Shown: positions 10,665-23,388 of the stretch, piece by piece | Numbering within the stretch: position 1 is the stretch's first letter | How the letters are laid out: the number at the start of each line of letters is the position of its first letter | Origin: Seiridium cupressi | Lineage: Eukaryota; Ascomycota; Sordariomycetes; Amphisphaeriales; Sporocadaceae | Reading direction: 5' to 3' | Assembly (NCBI GenBank): GCA_036674765.1 | Contig: JARVKI010000008.1 | Location: 310,001 to 374,000 of the forward strand | Length of the DNA stretch: 64,000 bases | The notes under the pieces: model-generated | What the model saw: the letters and a program-made list of their open reading frames with translations, nothing else | Told to the model about the DNA's origin: nothing | Databases searched by the model: none | Position numbers and translations under genes: made by a program

Positions 10665-13158
10665 TCACCCAAAGTAGACATCTGAATTGCTGGTGTCATT
10701 GTACATATCGACAGGGTTGAACGCCTCCTCGAACTTACTGTCCGAGCTCAGCATCAGCATGTTGGGGTCTCCGTGGGTGAACTGCAGGAGCAGGTCGTCC
10801 TCGGCATCCTCGATCTCGGCAAGCGCCGGGATGCTTGTGCTGCCGGGTGCGGTGGTGATCAGTAGCCCGGCGTGTGTGGAGCTTGCTTCCACGTCGAAGA
10901 AGCGATTCGAGGACGGCGGCGAGGAGGACTGAGACAGCTCGGGAACCTCGTTGTAGTGGCTGGCGACGCTCTTGGCTGGCGATGCTGGCTGCGAGGGGAG
11001 TACGTCTGCGACCGGCTCGGGATGGAGAGACATGTGCGACAATTGCGAAACATACGAGTGTATGCTTGTGGCAGATGGCGAGTGAGCGCTGGCTGCCAAG
11101 TTTGCGCCGAGCGATGGCATGGGTGCTGAGGAGGACATTTCTTGTAGGCTGCTTGGCCTGATCGTTGTGCCGCCCATCGACACGTCCATTATGTCCTCCA
11201 ACATGTCAAACTCCGTGTCGATATTCTCCGGGGAGTTGGCCGCCGAGCTGTCCGAGTAGCCAGACTGGGATGACGAGGACGATGCCGATTTGTTCTTTCT
11301 GCGAGTGCGAGTGGACTTGTCTTTGCGCTCATCCATGTCAGGCCTGTGCTTGCGCGGACGCCCTCTCTTGACGACCTTGCGTACAACACCATCGAAAGCG
11401 CCAATGCACATTCCGCGCTGCTTGTGCCGGGTCAAGGCGTCGTGGCGAGCAAAGCTGTTTCCGCACTCGCAGGGGTACGGCTTCACACCCGTGTGGATCT
11501 TTGCGTGCCGCTTCAGGTCGTGTTGGCGCACGAAGCACTTCTGGCAGTGGGGGCACTGGTATTGTCTGTCATTGAGATGTGTCTGAACGTGGGACTTGAT
11601 GTTCTCCTTGCGGCCAAAGCGCTTGTTGCAGTCTTCGAAGACACAGACCCACTTATTGTCATGCGGCTCAGGTCCTTGGATGAATTGGTGGATGTCATCA
11701 AGCGTTATGCCGGTCGTCGTCCTTGTCTGCTCGATATCTAGAGAGGCGATGCTTGCTGCACTAGCGATGCTCGCCATCGAGTCGGTTCTGCGGTGAGGCG
11801 AGCCCCGGCGGGATGGTTTCTCAGTTGAGCCCGAATCATTACCAGACGATGATTCCTGTGCCATCGTCGATGGCCTCAATTCCGGCTTCAGATCGAACGG
11901 GCTGCTGAATGCGCTCATGTGGGACGTGTTTGGTGAGGCGTGCTGCGAGAAGCTGCTTGATGCACTCATAGGATGCGACGCAACAGGTAATCCGTCGAAA
12001 CGGGTGTTGATCGTCATAGCAGCATTTACCTGGTTCATGTCCAAGAAAGTGCCGTGAGGCGCAGCTGCCTCGTATGAGCCATGCATGGGAACAATGCTGG
12101 ATCTGCGTGAACTTGGCATGGAAGATTGCGCCTCGGCTGCCTGGCGCATTTCGTCAAATGTTGTCTTCATGCGACCTGGTTGGCGGCCGGGCTTTACGGT
12201 CTCTTCCATGGACTCGTCGTATCCGTCCATGAACCGTTGAGGCTGTCGGACGTGCTCCATGGTCCTGTCGTGAGGTGTCTCCATTGGGGTCATTGGGAAG
12301 TAGTCTTCCTAAGTTAGCTTCATACTTGGGATCGCTTTGGGTGGTTCACTTACCGTTTGCATTCTGATGTGGAGGTGTAAGTGGTCTTTGTGGATCATCG
12401 ATACCCAGGGTCTCAAACTTGACCACTCTGTCCATGATTCCGTTACTTATCCGCCGCGAGTTGCGGCGGCTGTTGGAAGCTTCGCCTTCCGACATCCAAG
12501 CAGGTGCGCCGCTTGGGCTGTCGCCGAAAGTCATGAAAGTCGGGGTGGACATGGTGCTGCTGGGGAATAGCTCGAAGTCCTGGGACGCTGTCATGTTATC
12601 GGAGTAGCTCTCCTGATTCTTCTTCATCATTGAGCTCATTGAGCTGTTATACATGTCAAACGACATGCTCATACTATGTGGACCTGGAAGTCCATCGAAA
12701 GATTGACTCTCGAAACCAGACAACTGGGGAGTTGCATGGGGTGAGATGAGATAGTTCTCGTCGCTTGCCAAGTTCGCGTATGCTTGCTGAAGGCCCGGGC
12801 GTGCTATGCGTTGCTGCTGCGTTTCTCGCAGCACATGCTGTGGTGTATTGTGTCCTGTGTTAGTATGTTCACTTACCGTATGGTGAAACTCCTGCCTGAA
12901 GGTGGGTGATTGCATCTGTTGTCGTCGAGTATCTAGGCTCATGCCTCGTCGATGTAATACTCGTTGTCGTCCTTGCTGTGGTTGTTGTTGTTGTTGAGGT
13001 TGTCGTTGTTGCAGATGCATCGGTTGTTGTGGGTGCATGTTGTTGGGCAGGCTGTTGGCGGCGATCTTCATAGACTCAAAGGCTGAAGGTGTCGAGTTCT
13101 GGCGTCTGTGTTGTCGAAATCGGGCCTGAAGACCGCTCGGGGGCGGATTGGACAGCAT
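10665..13158 (-). CDS. ace2: Ace2/Swi5-type C2H2 transcription factor
   Basis: Nuclear regulator orthologous in layout to Ace2/Swi5 of filamentous ascomycetes, which act with the RAM pathway on cell-wall, septation, conidiation and virulence genes. Exon 1 is 13158-12354, intron 12353-12305 (49 nt, GTAAGT...CTAAC...GGAAG), exon 2 12304-10665, giving 814 residues. The acceptor is the AAG at 12307-12305; the TAG four bases upstream would break the frame. Two C2H2 fingers and a third C-terminal one lie at about residues 489-568 (CVFEDCNKRFGRKENIKSH, CPHCQKCFVRQHDLKRH, CECGNSFARHDALTRH), followed by the basic RKVVKRGRPRK. Low-complexity Gln-, Ser- and Pro-rich regions surround them. The conserved N-terminal HRRQNSTPSAFESMK supports the ATG at 13158. 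The frame stays open upstream and a 5' coding exon at about 13400-13318 is possible. Confidence 0.93.
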
Positions 13159-16095
13159 CGTGGGGGAGGGGAGTCCGGAATGGGGTGTTGTTGTCGATAG
13201 AGTATTGTTGCCAAGAAGGGCTATCAATGGGATCCGTAACTGCAGGCACCCGTCAGCGATGGTGTTCACGATACTGCCACTTTTGCCATCGTGGCACAGC
13301 AAAGATGTTCAATCGTACCTCACGCAGCGCAAGCCAGTCAGGCCGGGCAAAGGGTGACCTTGGGTCGTACTCAGCAGCAGGCGAACTTGGTGGACGAGAA
13401 CTAGATGGAGGTTAGGTGATGCCTACGATCAGGCGCGTGTAAGTGGGTGGAGATGTGTCTACTCTGTAGACCTGCCTCTATTGGGGGGTGAGGGTTTCTG
13501 TTCTTGACTCCTTGTCTTCTTGCGACGGTGATGCAGAGAATGCGAAGACTTGCGATTGAGTCTGGGGGTTTTTGGAGAATGTGATATTGAAAAAAGCGGG
13601 CGTTGGTGCAGCAGCTCGACTTACTAAAAGACGAGATCCATGAAAGTGGTTTGTTGACTAGTACACCATGCCACCGTTGCCATAGGCGACCGCCCGCCTG
13701 CGATCAACCCCGGACAGAGTTGGCGCCAACTTGCGACGCACCCGCCGATTGCCTGCAAGGGCCGGGGCTGCGAGTCTGGGCTAATAATTCAGCGGGACAA
13801 CAGGGACAACATGGACAACGTCATTCGCACCCAGCTTTGTCCAGGCTCGTGCTTGCGATCAATCCATCTCGATCAATTGGCGTCACCCTAGCGATTCCAA
13901 TAACTCCCTTGTAAGACATGGCATCTGGTGGGCCGTTCGTCTGATGATCTCTCCCGCTGCCTCGGGTGGTCAATCGCCAACCTTGATCGATCGCAATTGC
14001 TGCTGTTCTGTGCTCCTCGTTCACCCCCGCCACAGTTCATATTTGTTGTCTTCCCGCAATTCAAGGTTTTGGCTCCTCTTGTGTCTCTGCCTTTGCGCGC
14101 TCCCGCTGACCAGCACGTTGAAGTCAACATAACACGTCCACGCACCGCCGCCCGTTCGTGCCGGGCGACGCGGATTGGCCGCATCCTCCCCCTGGATCTA
14201 TCATCCGTCTCCTGGATACCCGCCCACGTTGCTCATGACAGGTTTGGGGGCTAGGACCCGTCCACTGGGTGTTGATGTGGGAAATGCCTAGAGTTGCGGC
14301 CAGTGCCGATGCTGCCCATTGAGCAAGCCATTTGATTCGCAGCTGCGTTCCATTACGATGGATGCGCCCTGCTAACGGCAATTATAGACGGCCTATCGTC
14401 TCGGCGATCCTCTTCACCAATTCGAGTTTCTGAGGTGATTGCCTAGCTCAACTTCGCACACGACAAGAGCAATCTCCAATCCCAGACTTGCGAACTTCTT
14501 ATGCTATTTTCCCGCGACTCCATCTATGGCACGTCTTACCACAGGATTCTAGCCACGAAGAGTTCCGGACCACTCGATGACTTACACAAAGCTATCCAAA
14601 TGCAACTCTCTTGCCGTCATCGTTACAACTGGTATCTAGAGGTACACATGGGTAGAGTTTTCGAGTTTGACTTCGTCTAATCTATCGCCGTGGTCCAAGT
14701 CGGCTGGTTGATGCGGATCTTTGAAATGCGATAGCGAGAATCCTCAGGGACACGGCCTACAGCAATCATGTATTATTTCGAGCCTGAAGGACAAAACTAT
14801 TGAATTAGATGTCGGCGATTTAACCATATTGGAGGCGCACGGATGAATCCAGTTCATTTATGGACCCTCAAGTAGTAACCAATGGTAGACGTATATCATT
14901 GTCCAACTGAGGAACGTTGAGGAAGATTGCAATGGGGAGACACTACATTCATCAATAATTGTCACGTACTAATGCGCTTGGAGATGGAAGGATGTCCTGC
15001 ATCAGATTGGTGAGTAGTACTGCGGCCAAGAGTAATTCTGTTTAGTGGCAACGAGAAGATGGACAGTGCTCGGCTCGGCTCGGCCCACACGCATTGAAGA
15101 AGCACAACTTGCCTATTTTGAGCATGTATGGGAGCTACTATTTGAGGCATCGATCGGATCCAGCACCTTTCTCTCCATAGTTGCGTAAAAGTGGTCCCGG
15201 AGAAGAAATAACGCCATATCCGCTACTCCTGAGGTTACGGTGGCAGAGTAGCGGCTTCTGCTGAAGTAACGATCCTATTACGAACATGATGCACGAATCG
15301 ACCCTTACACGCCTCGAACCAATATCATCACTTCGAAAAAGCTGCGCAGCGGAACGGGCGAATACAGAAACGATGGCTGTCAAACAGCATGATTGGCCAT
15401 AAGGTGGACCATAATATTCATATCCGAAATATCGAGTTGTAGCTAATAATGGATGATGACCCCCGGCATTACTGCGCGCGCACAAGTTTCTGGGCAAGAT
15501 TTCGCTTGAGAACCGTCTGGGACTTATTATATAACCGACGATGGCCGTCAAAACCCGGTCTGCTGCTTTTCTCCGAGGTCGCATGTCTATGCATCAAGAA
15601 ACCTAACCACAACACGTTCAAAGTGTCTTGTCATGAAGATAGAAACTGCCAGTACGAAGAAAACCCCTTATACAAAAACTATTTTCGCGACGTGTGGCTG
15701 CTTTCAGTGGAAGCCATTCCATGTCGGCGTCGTACTGCATCGTACCTAGAACGTGCAGAAAGGTCAGGGGTGAAGAGTTCGGTTCGAATGACATTCGTTG
15801 TGGTATCTCATCATTGAACTCATCCCGAATATTCCAATCAGAGTTTCATATCTGTCCAGGTTCAGGCTTTCCATGTCCTGAGCACTTGGCAAATACTGAC
15901 CAAATACATTTAATAACACGGCACAAAGTTGAGGGTAAGTATGTACATCGTAAGATTATGATGTCTACACTACAACATTAAGTTGAAGCCATTGAGCAGA
16001 AAGCTAATTACAAGAATTGAAGACACACAAGCCCTCGAGGCTATATTATTTGATTTCTTTCAAGATCCCATACCGCTGAAGTGGTCGGTAACCTC
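13159..16095. other. ace2 leader/promoter and gene-free DNA
   Basis: The first 300 bases probably hold ace2 leader exons. On the minus strand an acceptor (CCTAAC...CATCTAG) at about 13401 and a donor GTACGA at about 13317 bound an open segment reading SSPAAEYDPRSPFARPDW. The donor pairs with an acceptor CTGCAG, and the product would join the ace2 frame. Farther left, 13.6-16.1 kb holds only short unconserved frames; the 148-codon minus frame at 15138-15584 shows no motif. Confidence 0.45.
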
Positions 16096-17363
16096 TTATG
16101 CGCAAGTGGCAGGGCTGGGGATGTTGGCGCACTTGGAGGACTTCTTGCCTCCGGTGATGCTGTTGCCCGACCAAGTCCAGTTGGAGCACGCACCCTTGCC
16201 GCAGAGGATGTAGACGTCGGTAGCGCTCGAAGCCACGGAACCAGTGACCTTGCTGACGGTGAGGTCAGTGATAGGAACACCGGTAGTAGGGGTACCAGTA
16301 GGGCTGCCGTTCTCGTAATCCTGCTCGATAACGATACCGTACTTGGCGATATTGGACAGAGTGATACCGGTATACTTGATGTCGGAAACGGAGCCAGTAG
16401 CACCATAAACAGTCTTGATACGAACGCCATTGTCACTGTTAGAGATAGAGCTGTTCTCAATGCGAACAGTCTTGACGGTATTATCGGAACGACCACCAAC
16501 GGAACCGATGGAAAGGCCGTGGCCACCGCTGCAGGACCCACCAGTAAAGGTGATGTTGGTGCCGGAGTTGATGGCCAGGCAGTCATCCTGGTTCTTTACG
16601 ACAGCACCGGAGATGTAGACGCCGGTGGAAGAGCCAACATCGAAGGCGTCGGTGTTGTGACCACCGCCGGAGTCACCGGCAGAGTTGTCAATGTGGACAT
16701 CGTAACTGTGGATTGTCAGTCGGTATCATGAAATTGTAGACAATTTTAAGACTTACAGGCCAAGGTTTGTTGCGCCGTTAACGCTGAACGCCTGAACGGG
16801 AGTGTTCTTGACACTCAAGCCCTTGATGTTGGAGTCGGTAAGGGAGTGGGCATAGAAGAACCTGGATATCGTGTTAGTCGATCATCACTTGTAGGCTCCA
16901 TGTCGCTGGAATGGAATGCACATACTTGGGCTTGGTCTTGCCGCCGTTGCTACCCTTTCCATCCCACCACTTGGCACCGTTACCATCGATAACGTGACCG
17001 GAGGCACCCTGGATGGTGATGTCCTTTCCAGAGAAAGAGACGAGAGGGCCTTCCCACTCCTTGTAGGCGAAGGAAGTAGTGCCGGAGAAAGTGACCTGTA
17101 GATTGTCAGCAAACAGAATCAAGCCAGAGCCCAGTTGATGTTTATACAGTCGTGCCAGTCTTCAAGCCAGTCATGTCAAGAGTGGTACCGGCAGGGACAG
17201 TGATGCCGCTGAGGACGATGCTAGTGCAGCTAGCCTTGCCCTTGATAGCGCTAGCAGCATCTGTGAAGGTGCAGCTAGCACGTTCGTCAAGAACGGGTGC
17301 AGCTTGAGCCGCGCTGGCCAAAAGGCCGACGGCGGCGGCGAGGGAAGAGATTGAAGCAATCAT
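16096..17363 (-). CDS. endopolygalacturonase, glycoside hydrolase family 28
   Basis: Secreted pectinase that hydrolyses alpha-1,4 bonds between galacturonic acid units inside polygalacturonan, used on plant cell walls. Exons: 17363-17148, 17095-16926, 16861-16757, 16705-16096; introns of 52, 64 and 51 nt, all GT-AG and in phase; 366 residues, the usual family length. The signal peptide ends near AAQAAP, and a short propeptide ends at about DER. All family motifs are present in exon 4: [31 protein letters not shown] and RIKT, which supply the three catalytic aspartates, the histidine and the substrate-binding Arg/Lys. C-terminal cysteines ([21 protein letters not shown]) match family disulfides. 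TATA-like elements lie upstream. The gene appears fully intact. Confidence 0.98.
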
Positions 17364-18998
17364 AGTTGTGTTTAGTGAAAGTAAAGATTGAGCTTGTCAG
17401 TGGTGAAGGTATGGGAAATGACCAGAATTGGACTGAAGAAACGAAGAGAGTGACTTATAAAAAATGAATGAAAGTCTTCGCCGAGCAGTCAATGTCGGTT
17501 TGAGTGTGTGAATGAAGGAGAGTATATTCACCGTACTCACCAAGTCCCCTTATATATAAGAACGGCGGCCATCAAGCATCGTGAGATACGGGATAGCGGT
17601 CGACGTTTACGAGCAATTTCCTTCCAGGGGTCCTCTTTCATCAATCCAAGGACGCCCGGGACGCAGATTGCTACGATGCGCTGGGGTATACGAGCATTGG
17701 TGGAGGCGTATCATCCCATTCCATATCCAGAACTGGGTAAGTCGGCAGTCGCGATTGGGATAGGACTCGGTATGTGCCGACCAGGCCGAGCAGAGGACTG
17801 GGGTCCTTGGCATCGCTTAAGAAAAGCTTATTTTGATTTGTGGAATCGGTCAAGTCTGGCTCTATGCTGGCCCAGGTGCGGCTACCGTCTAACCAGATCA
17901 AGCTGGATTAAGCTTGATAAGTGGATACCCACGACCCCTGATATCAATTGTCAGGTCGAGCAAACCAGAAAACCTCAAGCGCTGCCCACCCGTCACATTC
18001 GAACGTGATTCTCGAGGTCACTACGCCTTCTAGCCCCGTTTCGAATACATTCATATCCATTGGCTAGCCAGCCGGCTTTCTGTCTAGAAAGTGGAAACCA
18101 GTATACCTATATCGCTGCCAACGATCAGGTCACTCACGTCGCAATCTAGGCTGATGTGCTAAGCTTTGCCAATGTCATACGCGGTAATAGACAGGTCATT
18201 ATGGCTGGATCTGGAACTCTCATCCCCCCTACTAGGTAGATGGGCTGGCCTACCCCTACCCACAACCATGCAATGTACAGATAGACACAGCATCCTTATC
18301 AATGGTTTGTCATGGTTCCGCTTCTCCTGATGGCCAGGAATCTGATAATGTGAATGCACAATTGGGCCTCTGTGATTCAATCCCTGCCAGCTTCATTTCG
18401 AAAGTCCTCGTAAAGGAAGCCAAGGGCCAATGTCAACAAATGTGATATGCCCGAAGAGGTGATCCGTCAACATATAAAGCCAAGTGCACATTCGAGATTT
18501 CACGAAATATGCAAAGATCACCACTCGTTAGTCTGAAGTTGTTGGTCTTAAGTGAATATCTGGAAGAACTGGCTAGGACTGCTTAGAGGCAAACTAAACA
18601 CGGCTGACACGAATCTCCACAGTAGGCTAGACCTCCTGTCAAAAGTAACTGGTGGAAAATTGGAACTCTAGGCCAACGGCTAGGCAGCTAGGACGCGGTC
18701 AAAGTCTTCACTAGTCATGATTTGAGGATACTCGTTTAACTACAAAGGACTTTCTCCGGCACTAACTATGGTAGATGTGACATCGAGGAGTCTAGGCACG
18801 TGTCCTGTCACCGACTGTTAATTTCGTCATATTATACTAGGTATAGTTGTAATTGAGGTCAAGCGTCCCGTTTGCGGCTGCCATAACCCCTGAGCAGTTA
18901 TTCCTGTCTGCACTGTCGAAATATCTCCACCTCGTTCTTCTACTCGTTCTCCTTCTCCTTCTCCTTCACATTCCCCAAAACCACTACGAATTGCTCTA
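17364..18998. other. polygalacturonase promoter and intergenic DNA
   Basis: This 1.6-kb region carries the polygalacturonase promoter on its left side, with TATA-like sequence at 17549-17556 and another AT stretch at 17454-17461. A CT-rich tract at about 18920-18970 lies just beyond the 3' end of the decayed gene at 18999. No convincing gene is seen. Confidence 0.5.
17549..17556 (-). promoter_or_regulatory. possible TATA box of the polygalacturonase gene
   Basis: The minus strand reads TATATAAG here, about 190 bases before the ATG at 17363. A second candidate (TTTATAAG, 17454-17461) is closer to the ATG. Either could position transcription; there is no direct evidence. Confidence 0.4.
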
Positions 18999-19820
18999 TT
19001 ACTTAGAATCGGCGTCGGGGAGAACGATGATGTTGATGTTGTATGGAATGCGCATCACAAAGTCCGCAATTCCACCAGCAACGAAGACAAGCGCCTGAGT
19101 CGGCCCAGTGGTCTTGCCCTTGAATGTCCAAACGATCGAGGTATCGTTGATGCGAGCATCAGTGAGCTCAAGGTGGTTCGTGTCAAAGTCGATGTTCACA
19201 CTTCCCAGCTTGGGCACATGAGCATCCTGCTTGATGGTGAAAGGTTCACCCAGGAGCTGCGTGATGGTATGCTCACTAGGAGCTGGGAGAACCTTGCTCG
19301 GCTCCGCCCCGCCAACGCTGCTGGAGCCCGCCTCGATGGCGAGGGTTTCTTTTCCGAATCCTCCCCAGTGGATCGGGACGGGTTTGCCTTTTGGACTCTC
19401 AGCGGTCTTGACGATCACATCCTTGGGGAACGGGAAGATGGACACATCCTCTTTCTGCTCGACCTCGTAAGGCTCCTTGGGACCCACTACAACACCTCGG
19501 CTTAGCAGTCATTTCTTCGAGTGTGCTTAAAGAGTTATTGCGAGTCAAAGCTCATATTCCAAGAGCAAGGAACGGTTGATCAGGAAGCAGCACGCCTGCA
19601 ATGGGCTATAAAGGGCACGAAATGAATATGAAAGTTGCTTACTGACGCCGTAGGTGGTACCAACGAGCTCGAAGAGAAGACCACCTACGAAAGGCTATCG
19701 GATGAAGTGGATGTTCTCGGTAACAGGTTGGACGCTACCGTTTGCGCCGAGTGTGAGCCGGTGGCGGACTGGATCGTAAAAGGCCGAGAGCTTATCGACT
19801 GGAATAAGTCCGGTAGACAT
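18999..19820 (-). pseudogene. uncharacterised fungal gene, decayed
   Basis: I do not recognise the family. ATG at 19820 (MSTGLIPVDKLSAFYDPVRH) starts exon 1, 19820-19643, with intron donor GTAAGC at 19642 and acceptor CTAAG at 19501. Exon 2 runs from 19500 to the stop at 18999. Two lesions are visible. A TAG interrupts exon 1 after HFIR, with in-frame PFVGGLLFELVG following; a CAG-to-TAG change would explain it. Just after the acceptor the sequence GTGT forces the reading out of frame, and removing one GT unit would restore an open frame into the 160-codon remainder (VGPKEPYEVEQKEDVSIF). That remainder has no in-frame ATG before its last third. Without homologues, a start further upstream with other splicing cannot be excluded. 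Confidence 0.65.
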
Positions 19821-21547
19821 CTTGAATGGATTCTGGGTTCAGGACTGGGGTGACTGAAGCAACTGGAGGAATCTGGCTATGGTAGTGATCTGGCTTTGAA
19901 GTTGGTGCAGAAGATGTTCACTTTGATGATCAGGGAGCTGGTATTTATATCTAGCTTTGGGGTGACAATATGCTGGATAACTTACCAGTCCCTCACAGAA
20001 GGTAATCCAATGGCGTTGTCCAGCGATGGTGTGATAGCCAGCTGCGCCATAGCACCCGTCGATTTCGTCTGGTTCATTCTTTAGGAGCGTGAAGCGCCTT
20101 TGCTTCTCATTGATGAATCCTATGGGTTTCAGCTCCTATCGGAACGGTGATCGAAAGTGCTGGCTGAAGTGAAAGCTATCAATAGATCTCATGATACAAG
20201 CTCAGCTGGCCACGTTCCACCTTTGGCGTCTCGCCTTTGCCATGCTTGGATAGTCATGACATTTTGTCCAGGAATCTAGATGTGATATCTGGGGTAAATA
20301 AGTGATATCTTTCGGAGTCACAGATGCGCCATGCCAGCTGCTTCCCAAAGCTATTGAACTCACTTGACCAGCCTAGGCAATGCTGTTGATGGTTGAGCGT
20401 TGCTATTGTTGACCTCAGCTACACCAGTGTACGCCCGTACGAGCTAACTTAATTCTACATTCGTACTATCTTGACTTCCAAGGAGAAAAGGCAGAAGAAT
20501 TCATACCCTCGAGGTCTTTGCTTCCCCTCTAGTGATTGAGCACAGCTGAGCATAGATCAGACTATACCAAATCAGGGCTTCAAGTCGAGACCTGATTGGT
20601 TCAACTGCGACTGGGTACAGGCAAGAGTAAATTTCACCTTGACTTAGCCACGTGGCTGACTCATCGGTGTTCTGATACGTGCCTCGCCAGCATAGTGAGC
20701 ACATCCTCGTTCCAGTTCGGGATGGAGTTCAGCAACCACAGTGTAGAACCTGCTGCTAGCTATGCATAAAGCATGTGAGTCCTGTAGGCCTGAGCGATGA
20801 GCTATAACATACCATATGCTCTAAGGCATCGCGATACAAATTATGCATGCGATTGGTCGCTAAAGACAATAGTTTCAACTCAGAGACTCCAGTTTCGGGA
20901 CTGACTTTCGGTAGTTAGACAGTACCCCAGGTCGCTAGTGACAACGATGGCCAAGACAGAGCGGGACGTCTGAATTCATTTATGGGGCGGCCCGTTACAT
21001 GCACCCAGCAGCGGCACAACTGAGGAATGGTGGCGTGCGTGGCGTTTCCGAACTGAGCTGGAAAAGGTTTCGTAGCTGAAACCATCACAATGGCAAGCTG
21101 AGCTGAGCTGAGCACCAACAAAAACAACACGGAAATAGCGTTGCAATAAACCACCTGATGAAAGGTCAGACCGATGTGCATCGTACCATGTACAAGCACC
21201 CTTGGACTTGTTCGCTAAGAATACAACCCGTTTTGAACGGGTGAGCATGAGATCCCCTAAACCATAGAAATATGGTAAGCCTATGTGAAGTAAGGGCTAC
21301 TATTAATTAGGTACTCTAGATCACAGGCCTTCAATCTTATTATCTCAGGCAATGAAATGTGTCAAGTAAATTCGATGTCAGTCCATTAGCAGAACGAGAG
21401 CCTGGTTCCAACAGGCCAAGCTCTTAGGATTCATTGTTGCTAGCACGAAAGCCCAGCCAAATTGGGCTCGGTGTCAAGTGCTGAAGTCTTGGTCGTGCAT
21501 CGAGCAAATACCCCTTACATAGGCTATACAGACACGGATAAAGCTCC
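19821..21547. other. intergenic, no gene seen
   Basis: A 1.7-kb stretch with short, motif-free frames on both strands. It contains the promoter of the decayed gene at 19820 and the 3' flank of the hydratase gene. No RNA gene recognised. Confidence 0.45.
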
Positions 21548-22606
21548 CTACCTGCCCTTGAAAACAGGTTTCCTCTTCTCCCTGAACGCATCTAGTGCCT
21601 CGTTCCGGTCCTCCGTCTTGACCACACGTTCATACATAGCATTCTCGACATCTTCCCTCGCCCAGCCGACAGCCTGCAACGCGGACCTCACCGCGACAGG
21701 GCCACCTTCGCAGATTTCCATTGCCAGCCTCACCGCCTCAGCCAGCGCCGATCTCCGCGCTCTTGTAGCAAGCCCCGTCTCGCTCTCCTTCTGCGCCTCA
21801 CCCTCGGCCACGGCGTCTCGCTCGTCCTCCGGCAGCACCTCCACGAGCCGGTCCGCGATTCCAAGGAAGTATGCCTCGGGGGCGGAGACCCGCCGACCTG
21901 TGAGAACCAGGTCGCGAGCTCGCGCGAGGCCGACCAAGGCCGGTAGACGGTAGGTACCGCCCGCTCCAGGTATTATGCCAAGGCGTGTCTCCGGCAGCGC
22001 GACTGTCGCGGTGGAAGCGAGGACCCGGAAATGCGTTGAAAGAGCGAGCTCGAGGCCGCCGCCGAGGGCAAGGGAGGATATGGCGGAGATTGTCGGGACG
22101 GGGAGGTTGGAGAGATTCGTAAAGGTGCCTCTGAGACTCGCAAGGAACTGGGCAGTTCTGTTTGGGGATGTATATTAGTACATGTAGCTTCAGACAGCAG
22201 GTAGTTATGGCAAGAGGACTCACTCTTCTGGTGTGAATCCTCTCCTCTCCTTCAGATCCGCGCCGGCGCAGAAGCTCGTATCTATTGCGCTCGCCAGGAT
22301 CAGAGCTCTCGTAGGTCCTACCTCGTTCGGGCCAGCAGCTCCGCCGAAGCGCGTCGTGGAAAGCTCATCTCCTGTCTCTGTATATTGCGATTGCACGTCA
22401 TCGATCTCGGCCTTTAGCGACGCCAGAAGGGCCTTGGAGATGGCATTGCGGGCCGCGGGCCTGTTGAGTTCGAGAATCCTAATGTGGCCGGAATTGGGAG
22501 CTGGGATGTTCACGACATTGATAATCGGACCTGCGTCGCTGGAGTAGCTACGAATGCACCTGATGGAGGCGCGCGAGCCTGCTCTGAAGCTTAGACGGAC
22601 AGGCAT
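21548..22606 (-). CDS. AUH-type enoyl-CoA / methylglutaconyl-CoA hydratase, mitochondrial
   Basis: Crotonase-fold hydratase, most like AUH, which hydrates 3-methylglutaconyl-CoA in mitochondrial leucine breakdown; a general enoyl-CoA hydratase role is the alternative. Exon 1 is 22606-22224, intron 22223-22158 (66 nt), exon 2 22157-21548; 330 residues. The N-terminus (MPVRLSFRAGSRASIRCIR) is Arg/Ser-rich and lacks acids, as in a mitochondrial presequence. The oxyanion-hole segments are SFCAGADLKER and ALGGGLELAL. The catalytic glutamate region reads ALPETRLGIIPGAGGTYRL, close to AUH. The end (FREKRKPVFKGR) is the conserved crotonase C-terminus. An insert near residues 85-100 (GDELSTTRFGGAAGP) is typical of fungal members. 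It is divergent from the ankyrin gene and separated by a shared 0.8-kb promoter region. Confidence 0.95.
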
Positions 22607-23388
22607 TTTGAATTAGTTGTTGAGTTTGTGTATGTCAAGTTAGATTCTGTGCATTAATCGCGGTCGTCACTCCAGTCAATTGGCGATCATGGCGGCGTTT
22701 AGGTGCGGCTACTGCCGGGCATAACGATACCGAGGTTGTGCCCAGCTGGAAGCCGAAAGCTATTAGCAAGAGAAGCACAATTCGTGCCTTGACCATTTCT
22801 CAAGATTGGGGCTTTCGAGGTTGTGTTTGTCTAGACCTTTCGAGACTAAACTCATCTCATGTCGCAGCTTCATACCAAGATTCAGGGCACTTGCAGAGCA
22901 TTCGGACACTATCCCTTAACTTGCCTGGGTTCAGGGCTCTGATATCGATAGAATCTTCGTTGAAGCTCTTGTTTTCCAAAACGACGTTCCATTAAAAACG
23001 ACCGATGTCGAATCAGTGTTTCCAATTGTTACTCTAGCGAGCAGGTGTGGATTTCTATCTGAATTCTCTCAGCTGTCAATCAAAAACTGTAACAGGCCGA
23101 TCCCCATAATTGGCCAATCAGTGCGTAGAGATATCGCCGTATGACGTCTAGTATTCCAAGCTCTATCGCAGGTGCGAAAGCGCAACCCTTCCTGATATGT
23201 CGCATTACGACGCGCTTTACCACCGATCTCTCTATTCTCTTATTTGTTTTTTTCAATTGAACCCTCAAGGAGAATTCTATCAACCTTAGTATTCGTCCCA
23301 TGTCAAAGTCACGGCAGTCCCAACATCTGATTTGTTAAGAGGTCGCCTGTCATTGTGTGCACGCCAGCTGCGCTAGATTATCTGGAAT
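22607..23388. other. shared divergent promoter region, hydratase/ankyrin genes
   Basis: 782 bases separate the two ATGs, so both promoters must lie here. No clear TATA box or long repeat was found. Confidence 0.5.

Noticed and set aside
12309..12353. ace2 intron ending at the first TAG
   Set aside because: Out of phase; the AAG acceptor four bases downstream keeps the frame.
15138..15584. 148-codon minus-strand frame
   Set aside because: No motif or splice support; isolated in non-coding DNA.
16081..16731. 216-codon plus-strand frame
   Set aside because: Antisense shadow of polygalacturonase exon 4; all catalytic motifs lie on the minus strand.
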